From Rhodoferax sp. U2-2l (GTDB lineage Bacteria > Pseudomonadota > Gammaproteobacteria > Burkholderiales > Burkholderiaceae_C): 49,165 bases of DNA. The stretch is taken from contig NZ_JAJCTH010000024.1 in NCBI RefSeq assembly GCF_020594515.1, positions 1-49,165 of the forward strand, read 5' to 3'. Both the position numbers and the translations under genes were made by a program. The notes under the pieces are model-generated. The model had not been told where the DNA came from and did no database searches. It worked only from the letters and a program-made list of their open reading frames with translations. Numbering within the stretch: the stretch's first letter is position 1; each line of letters starts with the position of its first letter. Positions 42,042 to 49,165 of this stretch are shown here, piece after piece.

Positions 42042-43367
42042 CTACTCCCAGTCCAGGGCTTCCAGGTCGCGCTTTGCCTTGGGGTAGTGGGCTGCGGCGG
42101 CAAGTTCAAGCAACCGGCGGGCCTCTTTGACATCACGCGGCACACCATCACCATTGAAATAGAGATGGGCCAGTTCTGTTTGCGCCACCGCAAAACCCGC
42201 GTTGGCCGCTTTGCGCAACCAAGAGCGTGCCTTGATGACCGGATCCAGCGGATCTGACATGGAGCCGTCGACCGCCAATGCTGATGATTTAGCCAGCCCG
42301 TACAGCCCCAATGTCGTCTGGGCAATCACATTGCCGCCCGTGGCTTTGTGCTCCAACAGGGCCAAGTCATCGGTCGCCATGCTGCTGATGGCACGTTGCA
42401 TATCCTCCGCCACGTGACCCCACTGAGACTCTGAGAGATTCAGGTACCACAACTCGCTGCTCACGTCGATCAATGGATCACCGCCATCACGGCGTCTGGA
42501 TTTACCGCTGCGTCGCCCCTCCACCGCAGACAGGGATCGCCCAGCAACCACTGTCACCCCATCGGGTGGCAGAAAAAAATACTCTTCTGACAGCGAAGAC
42601 TCAAACCAGGGGATCTGGTCATCCTGCGTTTTGTTGCGTACCTGGACGCCAACTTTCTTGAACACGGCCTCGATCGACAGATGGGGCTCCAAGATCACTT
42701 GCGCCAGTGCCGCCGTGTAAAGACTGTTGGCATCCTGGCCATCCGCGGCTAATTGACCTGGGGATGTGGAATACGCAACAACGGTCCCCACCGGCGCCTG
42801 CACGGGGGCCAAGCCCAAATTGTTGAAACTGCGGTACTTGATCGGGGTCTCGGGTTGGAACGGGTTGTCGCGGCAGGCATCCAGCACCACGATGTTGACG
42901 GACGATCGGGATGCCGACAAACGCTCCAGCAGGGTTTTGAGTGGGTAGGCACGCAACGGCACCGACTGCTCACTGGTGATCTTCATGTCCACCGGCACCA
43001 AATAGCTGGCACCACCGATCTGCATGCCGTGGCCGGCATAAAAAACCATGGCGGTGGCGCCCTCGGGCAAGTTGTCGGCAAACTCGGTCACCACCGTGAT
43101 CATCCGAGAACGGTCCATATCCGTGTTTTGTTGAACCTTGAAGCCCAATTTGCGCAGGGCTTGGGCAATCAGCTTGCTGTCATTGATGGCGTTTTTCAGA
43201 TTGCGTCGATAACCCGCGTAATTGCTGTTACCGATCACCAGGGCAAATTTGGGAACCCCGGTAGTGGAGGATGACGGACTGTCCTGAGCCTGGGCAGCGC
43301 CGATCAAAACGAGTGGCCACACCAAAGCGACACAAAGAATGCGAACCGCGCCCCCCACGCCAGCCAT
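42042..43367 (-). CDS. Exported caspase-like (metacaspase-type C14) protease with Sel1 repeats
   Basis: 441 residues from ATG 43367; a GTG at 43379 overlapping the anti-sigma stop (GTGA) would add 4. A signal peptide (cut after AAQA, about residue 27) sends it out of the cytoplasm. The C14 domain (about 40-260) starts FALVIGNSNYAGYRRNL and keeps both catalytic residues: His113 in VFYAGHGMQ and Cys165 in VVLDACRDNPF. The C-terminal 150 residues contain two or three Sel1-like repeats (KARSWLRKAANAGFAVAQTE, EARRLLELAAAAHYPKAK) for protein contacts. It is third in an operon after the ECF sigma and anti-sigma genes. Confidence 0.88.
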   Translation of the reverse strand: MAGVGGAVRILCVALVWPLVLIGAAQAQDSPSSSTTGVPKFALVIGNSNYAGYRRNLKNAINDSKLIAQALRKLGFKVQQNTDMDRSRMITVVTEFADNLPEGATAMVFYAGHGMQIGGASYLVPVDMKITSEQSVPLRAYPLKTLLERLSASRSSVNIVVLDACRDNPFQPETPIKYRSFNNLGLAPVQAPVGTVVAYSTSPGQLAADGQDANSLYTAALAQVILEPHLSIEAVFKKVGVQVRNKTQDDQIPWFESSLSEEYFFLPPDGVTVVAGRSLSAVEGRRSGKSRRRDGGDPLIDVSSELWYLNLSESQWGHVAEDMQRAISSMATDDLALLEHKATGGNVIAQTTLGLYGLAKSSALAVDGSMSDPLDPVIKARSWLRKAANAGFAVAQTELAHLYFNGDGVPRDVKEARRLLELAAAAHYPKAKRDLEALDWE

Positions 43368-43375
43368 GCAGCGCT

Positions 43376-44029
43376 TCACTTGGCGCACTCTGGCGGCAAG
43401 GGACGTTCTTTCACGAGCACCACCTCTTCCACCAGCGGGCTGCTGCGCAACACGGACTGGGTTTCTTCCAGTGATTTCCCCTTGGGCACAGCCAGCCAAA
43501 GTGCCCCGGTTTCTGTTGGACCATTTTGAAGGGTGGCTTCAACGCTTCTCAACACCAGCAGAATGTCTGCATGTTTGGCATCGGGGTTGAACTGAACCCG
43601 GATCGCCGGCGCGATGGTGCATTCCGGGCGAACTCCTCGGAAGCCTTCACGCTCCGACTCACTCGACAGCAGCGAGCCGATGATGCCCGCCTGGGCCAGG
43701 ATGACCACGCTGGCCAGCGCCAGCGCGGGCGCAGGCATTTGGACCATACCGTGCAACCAGTTCACTATCTTTTGCAGCAGTGACGGTGCAGGTCGGGATG
43801 CCCGCAACTCGCTCATCAGCCGCTCCAGTCTTTGTGTTTCGGGCACCTTGGATGTCGTGTTGCGGGTGGACTCACGCAAGATTTGCGCGAACTCCATTTC
43901 TTGTTGCGCCTCAGAGTGAGCGGCCAGGTAGGTTTCCATCCAGGCCTGGTCAGTGGCCTCCAGGGTCCCATTCACGTAAAAGGGCAACAACTCGGCAAAG
44001 CGTTGGCGCTCAGTGCGGGTATCAACCAT
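43376..44029 (-). CDS. Transmembrane anti-sigma factor
   Basis: 217 residues with one membrane helix (about 99-121, APALALASVVILAQAG). The cytoplasmic part starts like anti-sigma domains (LLPFYVNGTLEATDQAWMETYL), but the zinc-binding His-Cys-Cys of the ZAS family is missing. The periplasmic part (125-217) has an alternating strand-helix pattern (ADILLVLRSVEATLQNGP, then ALWLAVPKGKSLEETQSVL) that recalls ferredoxin-like inhibitor domains. The start at 44029 follows AGGAGG by 5 bases and overlaps the sigma gene by 8 bases. Its position right after an ECF sigma gene is the main argument. Confidence 0.82.
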   Translation of the reverse strand: MVDTRTERQRFAELLPFYVNGTLEATDQAWMETYLAAHSEAQQEMEFAQILRESTRNTTSKVPETQRLERLMSELRASRPAPSLLQKIVNWLHGMVQMPAPALALASVVILAQAGIIGSLLSSESEREGFRGVRPECTIAPAIRVQFNPDAKHADILLVLRSVEATLQNGPTETGALWLAVPKGKSLEETQSVLRSSPLVEEVVLVKERPLPPECAK

Positions 44030-44603
44030 GGCGACCTCCTTCGATCCAGCGCGACACACACTCTCGCATGCGTTGTCGCGCATTGAACAGCCTCGACTTC
44101 ACGGTACCCACCGGGCAGTCCTGATGTTTGGCAACCGCCTCCAGCCCAGCATCTTCGTAATAGACCCAGAACATGGTTTCGCGATGCTCGGCTGGCAAGC
44201 GGTCCAGGCAGTAGCGCACCGCCTGGGCATCCTGCTCAGATTCAAATCGGGCCACAAAGTCCCAGTCGGGATCGGGTGCGTTGTCGATCGTCTGCTCGTC
44301 CACGTCGTCCAAATCCAACGCTTTTTTTTGCGCGCGCCACCAGTCAGCGGCTTTGCGCCTCGCAATGGCACACAACCAGGTCGAAAATTTGGAACGACAT
44401 TCAAAGTCTTGCGGGTTTTTAAAAACAGACAAAAAAACATCGTGCGTCAGTTCCTCGGCAGCGGCATCTACCGTCACGCGGTGGCGAACAAAGGCGTAGA
44501 CGAAATCAAAGTAATGCCGGTAAAGCCGGGCACAGGCTTTGTCGTCCGATCGGCCAATCTGGTTCAGTAATTCGGCGAGGGTTTGATCTGGCAGGTCGGT
44601 CAT
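44022..44603 (-). CDS. ECF-type RNA polymerase sigma factor
   Basis: 193 residues with two domains: region 2 (about 20-90; LYRHYFDFVYAFVRHRVTVD, then AAAEELTHDVFLSVFKNP and FSTWLCAIARRKAADWWR) and region 4 (about 130-185; LDRLPAEHRETMFWVYYEDA, then PVGTVKSRLFNARQRM). No region 1.1 or 3. Start chosen at ATG 44603. It heads the operon with the anti-sigma and caspase-like genes and faces the CHAT gene across 165 bases, so it probably drives both directions, including itself. Confidence 0.92.
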   Translation of the reverse strand: MTDLPDQTLAELLNQIGRSDDKACARLYRHYFDFVYAFVRHRVTVDAAAEELTHDVFLSVFKNPQDFECRSKFSTWLCAIARRKAADWWRAQKKALDLDDVDEQTIDNAPDPDWDFVARFESEQDAQAVRYCLDRLPAEHRETMFWVYYEDAGLEAVAKHQDCPVGTVKSRLFNARQRMRECVSRWIEGGRHG

Positions 44604-44693
44604 TGAACAATTTTTGCCACAGCACAAGCTGCGACGCTACGGCAGAAAGAGGGGTACGGCATCAAAACGGCACAGATGGCCTGAGCATAGTGC

Positions 44694-44748
44694 ATAAAAA
44701 ATACAAATGACAACAATGCCATACTTATGTGCATTCAATAAAAAATAC
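44694..44748. promoter_or_regulatory. Paired 11-bp repeats in the sigma/CHAT divergent promoter
   Basis: ATAAAAAATAC occurs at 44694-44704 and again at 44738-44748 in the same direction, 44 bases apart, about four helical turns. Each is preceded by TGCAT. The whole 44604-44768 gap is AT-rich. These are good candidates for promoter elements or a regulator site shared by both operons. Confidence 0.5.
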
Positions 44749-44768
44749 GCCGCTGTGCGGCCAATGGG

Positions 44769-47705
44769 ATGCCCATGAATTCGTCTGTGACCCCTGTCAT
44801 GCGCTTTGTCACACTTTTCGCCGCAGGGGTGCTGCTGGCACTGGGCATTTATTTCCCGGCTTGGGCCCAAGAGGCTTCCTGGGACCAACTCAATGCGCAA
44901 GCGGTCGCGCTCCATCGGCAAGGTGACTTGCGGCAAGCCACACAGGCGGCGCGCCAGGCGCTGGCTTTGGCAGAGAAGTCACTTGACCCCAACATCAACC
45001 ACCTGGGGACCAGTCTGGAGAACCTGGCGCATATGTATCGCCTCCAAAATCAAGTTGAGCTGGCAGAGCCGTTAGCGCGTCGGGCGGTGACTTTTTGGGA
45101 AGACTACCTGGGTCCGGACCACCCCTATCTGGCAAAGCCATTGGCGCTCCTGGGAACCGTTTACCGCATGAAGCGGCAATACGGACAGACCTTGCCCCTG
45201 TTCAAGCGCGTCGTGATATTGCAGGAAAAGGGGCTGGGGCCAAGCGATCCGCAAACGCTGGTCAGCATGGAAGCGTTGGCGTCGGTTCATGAGGTCCTGG
45301 GCCAGTATGTTTTGGCGGAGTCGCTTTACAAACGTGTGCTGTCGTTGCGGGAAGAGAACTTGGGCTTGGAGCACGTCGATGTGGCGATCAGCTTGTACCG
45401 GCTCGCCGAAATGTACTTGACCCAATCGAAGCCAAGCCAGGCTGAGCCCTTGTTCAAACGCGCGATGGCCATCAGTGACAAGCGCCTTGGTGTTGATCAC
45501 CCCATCGCCACGGCAAATCTGTACGGGCTGGTCAGGGTGTACCTCCAACTTGGCCAGACCAGCAAAGCCAATCTTCTTTATGACCGGGTGTTGGCCAACC
45601 TGATCAAGCTCAAGGCACCCATTGACCCAGTGATGCTCCCGCTCATGCTGCATCTGGCACCGCAAGACATGACCAGTAGCCAGCTAACGAAAGCGGAACA
45701 AGTGTTTCGACGTTTCCTCGCCGACCAGGAAACACAATTGGGCCCAGAAGCACCGGAATTGCTGAACAACCTGATCAATTTGGCAGACATTTGTCGCGTC
45801 CAAGGCAAACTGGATCAGGCAGAGCAACTTTTAAAGCGCGCGTTGCTTATCGAGGAACGCATGGGCTTGGTGGATCACCCGGGCATGGCCATGATCTGGA
45901 ACTTGCTGACCAAGGTGTCAAGCGCCCAGGGACACGCGTCGAGGGCGCTTGACACCGCACGCCGCGTGACTGCCATCCATCAACATCGCATCCTTGCTGG
46001 GGTGACGACGGACAACATCGTGGCGGAAGCCAAGTGGAATCAACATGGGTTTGCCTCCCATCTGGACCTTCTGGCGCGCAATCCTGACCAAGAGCCCGCA
46101 GAACGGGTGGCTAACGAGGCCTTCCAAGTGGTGCAACTGGCACAAACGTCTGCTACCGCGGCCGCCGTGGCCAAAATGTCTTCCCGCTTTGCCAGTGGCG
46201 ATGATGCGCTGGCCGGCCTGATCAGAAACAAGCAAGATGCCGCAGATCGCATCACCAAAGCGGAAACACAACTGCGCATTGCCGCTGGCATGAAGCCGCA
46301 ACTGCGTCAGGTCGCCGATGAAAAGCGTTTACGTGATGACATCAGCATTTTGGAAGAATTCGTTGGCTGGATCGATGCGGAACTGGCACAACGCTTTCCC
46401 AGCTACCAGTTGCTGACCCGTCCGCTGCCGTTATCTCTGCGTCAGGTGCAGACACGGCTGCAACCGCAAGAAGCCATGCTGGTCTATGAATTGGCGCCAT
46501 CCCGTAGTTTTGTCTGGGTCATCACGCCTGAGCGCACTCAGTTTTTGCCACTCAATGTCAATTTCAAGGAGACCGAAGCCCAAGTGGCAAAGGTTCGCTC
46601 TGAAATGGATCTGGATGCCAACGGGCGCCCAAAGCACGTGAGCTTGGACACGCTGCACGATCTTTACCAGCGACTATTTGCCCCCATTGAGCCGCAGCTG
46701 GCCGACATCCAACACATCATGGTGGTGGCATCGGGTCCGTTGCAGAGCTTGCCATTGGCCATGCTGGTGACTTCGCCGGTGCCGGAGGTTCGCCAGACGC
46801 CGGACTATGCCAGTGTGGATTGGCTGACCAAACGGTACGCTCTCTCGGCGCTTCCGGCGGTCAGCTCGCTGGAAGCTTTGCGCCGTTTTCCCAAGAAGGG
46901 TGATGCCCAAGAACCATTTGCTGGCTTTGGTGACCCGGTGATTGGAGATCGACTGAACACAACACCAGGAAAACGTCGCGGCATCGATGTGCAAGACATT
47001 TTTCGTTCAACCAATGTCCAAGCCGCGGGAACGGCTGCCGCACTTGGCGCGCCAGACCTTGCGGATGTTGAGGTGATCCGTGAGAAAACGGGTTTGCCCG
47101 AAACGGCAGATGAGCTGCGTGCCATGGCCCGTTCACTCAAGGGCGGCCAACAATTTCTCTGGCTGGCTGAGCGCTTCACCGAGGCCGAATTGAAACAGCT
47201 TGATCTGACGAAATTTCGAACGCTTGCCTTTGCTACCCATGGCGTGATGGCGGGGGAGATTCCTGGGGCGGGTGAGCCTGGATTGATCTTGACGCCACCG
47301 CGTTTGGGCAGCCTTGCTGACGATGGCTACCTGTCGGCCAGTGAAATTGCTGGTCTCAAGCTCAGCGCCGATCTGGTGGTGCTGTCGGCGTGCAACACCG
47401 CTGCTGCTGATGGCACCCCTGGTGCAGAAGGTTTCTCTGGCCTGGCCAAGGCGTTTCTGTATGCCGGTGCCAGAAGTTTGCTGGTGTCACATTGGTCGGT
47501 TGACTCTGACGCCACAGTGCAGTTGACCACGGCTCTGTTGAGGGAATATCAGGCCAGCCCGAGCCATGGTAAGGCATCTGCGCATCGTAAAGCGATGCTG
47601 AGGCTGATTCACATGTCTGACTATGCCCACCCAATGTTTTGGGCACCATTTGTGGTGGTGGGTGAAGGCGGGTCGTGGCATCGTCAGGTATCAGATAAGT
47701 CTTGA
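44769..47705 (+). CDS. Exported TPR-CHAT caspase-fold protease
   Basis: 978 residues. A signal peptide (about 1-35, cut after AWAQ) precedes roughly nine TPR or kinesin-light-chain-type repeats (about 45-450; for example AEPLFKRAMAISDKRLGVDH), a helical linker, and a C-terminal CHAT domain (about 640-970). The catalytic pair is kept: His824 in FATHGVMAG and Cys875 in VVLSACNTAAADG. CHAT proteases are caspase relatives; TPR-CHAT proteins can cut partner proteins (as in Craspase) but most are uncharacterised. A second ATG at 44775 is possible. Divergent from the ECF sigma operon and the only gene on its side. Confidence 0.9.
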   Translation: MPMNSSVTPVMRFVTLFAAGVLLALGIYFPAWAQEASWDQLNAQAVALHRQGDLRQATQAARQALALAEKSLDPNINHLGTSLENLAHMYRLQNQVELAEPLARRAVTFWEDYLGPDHPYLAKPLALLGTVYRMKRQYGQTLPLFKRVVILQEKGLGPSDPQTLVSMEALASVHEVLGQYVLAESLYKRVLSLREENLGLEHVDVAISLYRLAEMYLTQSKPSQAEPLFKRAMAISDKRLGVDHPIATANLYGLVRVYLQLGQTSKANLLYDRVLANLIKLKAPIDPVMLPLMLHLAPQDMTSSQLTKAEQVFRRFLADQETQLGPEAPELLNNLINLADICRVQGKLDQAEQLLKRALLIEERMGLVDHPGMAMIWNLLTKVSSAQGHASRALDTARRVTAIHQHRILAGVTTDNIVAEAKWNQHGFASHLDLLARNPDQEPAERVANEAFQVVQLAQTSATAAAVAKMSSRFASGDDALAGLIRNKQDAADRITKAETQLRIAAGMKPQLRQVADEKRLRDDISILEEFVGWIDAELAQRFPSYQLLTRPLPLSLRQVQTRLQPQEAMLVYELAPSRSFVWVITPERTQFLPLNVNFKETEAQVAKVRSEMDLDANGRPKHVSLDTLHDLYQRLFAPIEPQLADIQHIMVVASGPLQSLPLAMLVTSPVPEVRQTPDYASVDWLTKRYALSALPAVSSLEALRRFPKKGDAQEPFAGFGDPVIGDRLNTTPGKRRGIDVQDIFRSTNVQAAGTAAALGAPDLADVEVIREKTGLPETADELRAMARSLKGGQQFLWLAERFTEAELKQLDLTKFRTLAFATHGVMAGEIPGAGEPGLILTPPRLGSLADDGYLSASEIAGLKLSADLVVLSACNTAAADGTPGAEGFSGLAKAFLYAGARSLLVSHWSVDSDATVQLTTALLREYQASPSHGKASAHRKAMLRLIHMSDYAHPMFWAPFVVVGEGGSWHRQVSDKS

Positions 47706-47895
47706 TTTTTGGGTAGGTGCAAACGCTAAACTTTTATTTGGGGTGACTGAAGCGCTTAGGGTCAGTGATGACCGTTTTCTTCTAGAAATTTGCCTTCCCT
47801 GCAGCGGCTAATCCTCACTGGCAGCAGATGGTCGTCAAGAGTCACCCAGATTCCAAAACTGCCTGCCTGATACCAGCCACTCGTCTGGAAACTAA

Positions 47896-48275
47896 TTGCT
47901 ACTGGGAGATGAACCCATTGAAGTTCATGGGAAACCATTGGTTCGTTACGCCACGATGGGTGAGTTGCTGTTTGGGCTGACGAAATACTTTACCTTCTAC
48001 AACGCCGAGCGCCCGCACCAGTCCTTGGAAAACCGAACCTCCCATGAGGTTCACAAGACTTCAAGCGGGGGCGGTGCGATGATCGTGGACAAATTCCAGA
48101 GCACAGAAAGACTCCCAGTTGCGCTGCGCTCCCGCGGGACTGCGTTCGAGGAAGTCAGGTTTGACAATGAGTCAGACATACCAAATGCAAAAACCGGGGC
48201 AGCGCCGTCCAGCTGCGAGAGGTCGAGTGCAACTTAAACTGCCATCAAGTTTGTCCTGTCTCCGGGGTCCACTTC
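47896..48275 (+). pseudogene. IS3-family transposase remnant (OrfB C-terminus)
   Basis: Only the end of the DDE transposase remains: LVRYATMGELLFGLTKYFTF, then YNAERPHQSLENRTSHEVH and the later SGGGAMIVDKF. Near 48210 the frame is wrong: the third frame reads REVECNLNCHQVCPVSGVHF across the stop, so a frameshift is present. The last bases (TGTCTCCGGGGTCCACTTCA at about 48256-48275) look like the element's right end. The catalytic domain and left end are missing. Confidence 0.8.
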
Positions 48276-48362
48276 ACGGCGTGATTTGATTCGACCGACT
48301 CCAGAGGAGATTCGAGTATTTCATCGAAAAAGGGGAGGGAGGGGCCGGTGTTGTTGGTTAAT

Positions 48363-48671
48363 TCATAGCAACGCCTGCCCGCTTTCAGGATTTTTATGGC
48401 CACGATTGGCGTCGATATGCAGCAAATATCTTTTCATCAGCTCGAGCGTGACCTTTTGCGCCAGCACCATGTCCGGCGTCACGTATTCAATGTTTCCGCC
48501 CTGTGAATCCAGCTTCAGGCTCCTCAACTTGCTTTTGGAAATCAGCATTTGCAAATTTGTAGGCAAAGTCGCAAATTCAATCAAGGGGCGATTTCGGTAT
48601 TCACGGCTTCTATAGTCTTTGCCCAACCACAAGTCCAGGCACGCATTCAAACGAATCTTCGCGTGACACAC
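48363..48671 (-). CDS. Hypothetical protein, uncertain
   Basis: A 102-codon frame ending in NRGHKNPESGQALL. The middle (LPTNLQMLISKSKLRSLKLD, then YVTPDMVLAQKVTLELM) is protein-like but matches no family I know. There is no clear ribosome site, and its start overlaps the upstream edge of the umuC remnant on the other strand. It may be a decayed gene in an IS-rich zone. Confidence 0.3.
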   Translation of the reverse strand: MCHAKIRLNACLDLWLGKDYRSREYRNRPLIEFATLPTNLQMLISKSKLRSLKLDSQGGNIEYVTPDMVLAQKVTLELMKRYLLHIDANRGHKNPESGQALL

Positions 48672-48981
48672 AGAGCACCTCTACCGACCCGGCTTCAAAC
48701 TGGCCAAAGCTGGTGTCATGCTGCTGGACCTGCAGTCGAACACCGAGGTGCAGGGTGAACTGGATCTGCAAACTGACGCAAATCACCACCAGAATCAAGA
48801 AGTGGACAAGACCCAATTGATGTCAGCCATGGATGGACTGAACCGCCGTTATGGCCGCGGCACACTCAAAATGGCCAGTGCCGGACTGGCTGGTGACAAA
48901 CGCATCTGGTCGATGAAGCAGCAACGTCGCACACCGGGCTACACCACCTGCCTGGCAGATATGCCTGTGGCGCGGGCTTGA
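48672..48981 (+). pseudogene. umuC: umuC C-terminal remnant (DNA polymerase V subunit)
   Basis: The frame upstream of the ATG at 48718 and on to the TGA at 48981 encodes the last 100 or so residues of UmuC: YRPGFKLAKAGVMLLDLQ, then LNRRYGRGTLKMASAGLAGD and RRTPGYTTCLADMPVARA. The catalytic palm and fingers are absent. The break lies about 48600-48680, where an antisense frame begins. The right IS end starts 60 bases after the stop. Mobile-element activity probably removed the 5' part. Confidence 0.85.
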
Positions 48982-49040
48982 GGGGGAGGGCACCATGCCA
49001 GAGTCAGCGCTACCTGCGCAAATCCCATCAATGGAGGCGC

Positions 49041-49165
49041 CTCTCAAGAAACACCACACAACTGATTGATTTGCATGGTGTTTTCAAACGGGATTTTCAG
49101 TAGCCACGAGTTGCATCCCCATGGTCTTGGCACGCTGGGCGAGGTTGTGCAAGACCCGCTGGCGG
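49041..49165 (-). mobile_element. Insertion sequence end, right copy
   Basis: Exact reverse complement of bases 3-127. It points into the window from the right. No target-site duplication can be tested because only one end of each copy is present. Confidence 0.75.
49084..49165 (-). CDS. Transposase C-terminus (partial, right)
   Basis: Same reading frame and residues as the partial frame at 1-84, entering from the right edge and stopping at 49084-49086. Confidence 0.5.
   Translation of the reverse strand, partial: RQRVLHNLAQRAKTMGMQLVATENPV

Overview
The window looks like one contig from a member of the Burkholderiales, most likely Comamonadaceae (Rhodoferax/Polaromonas-like). This rests on high GC, Burkholderiales-type proteins throughout, a dense Asn-Asp-Gly-Thr tRNA block, and a palindromic intergenic repeat (2908-2957) of a kind I associate with that family. 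The assignment is inference, not a database result. The first and last 125 bases are exact inverted copies of the same insertion-sequence end, so the contig probably stops at a multi-copy IS on both sides.

Layout. (1) 131-10528, organosulfonate and redox genes: a TauC-type ABC permease cut off from its partners by the IS, sulfoacetaldehyde acetyltransferase (xsc), a GMC flavoprotein, a DUF2325 protein, ccoG, a MocR-type regulator and a DadA/PuuB/TauY-like FAD oxidoreductase. (2) 10905-15400, a complete Family 2A encapsulin operon: rhodanese, serine O-acetyltransferase, shell protein, and a cysteine desulfurase with a 260-residue disordered cargo-loading extension. This is the clearest specialised system here. 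(3) 15639-15982, four tRNA genes. (4) 15986-19634, an acyl-CoA ligase, a small basic-tailed protein and an isolated ferredoxin-reductase domain, divergent from a FabR/DesT-type TetR repressor with a perfect palindromic operator between them. (5) 20182-21291, an orphan soluble histidine kinase. (6) 21360-24693, a four-gene overlapping operon for an envelope glycolipid (LpxH-like phosphoesterase, GT21 glycosyltransferase, DedA, GT2). (7) 25217-27860, a stress cluster (BON, glycine-zipper protein, hemerythrin, CBS pair, MgtC). (8) 27960-29704, thiosulfate dehydrogenase TsdA with its cytochrome partner TsdB. (9) 30437-33481, a ferritin-like DUF2383 protein, a universal-stress-protein pseudogene, two glutathione-transferase-fold genes and a small hypothetical.

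(10) 33482-49165 is accessory in character. It starts with a strong bidirectional terminator, a tRNA 3'-end fragment resembling an attachment site, and a 23-bp tandem repeat array. It then holds a CHASE2/SH3-like/M48 metalloprotease operon; an AT-rich island with two lipoproteins and a broken TM2-domain gene; a BamE-like lipoprotein; an EamA exporter; and an ECF sigma / anti-sigma / caspase-like operon divergent from a TPR-CHAT protease. Remnants of an IS3-family transposase and of umuC follow, then the right IS end.

Two themes link the parts. Sulfur: Xsc frees sulfite from C2 sulfonates, TsdAB turns thiosulfate into tetrathionate, and the encapsulin operon makes the cysteine precursor, strips sulfur from cysteine and probably stores it in a shell. 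Envelope proteolysis: two caspase-fold proteases with signal peptides share one divergent promoter region with an ECF sigma factor and a transmembrane anti-sigma factor, 6 kb from an M48 protease operon. The second is the best candidate for an undescribed system.
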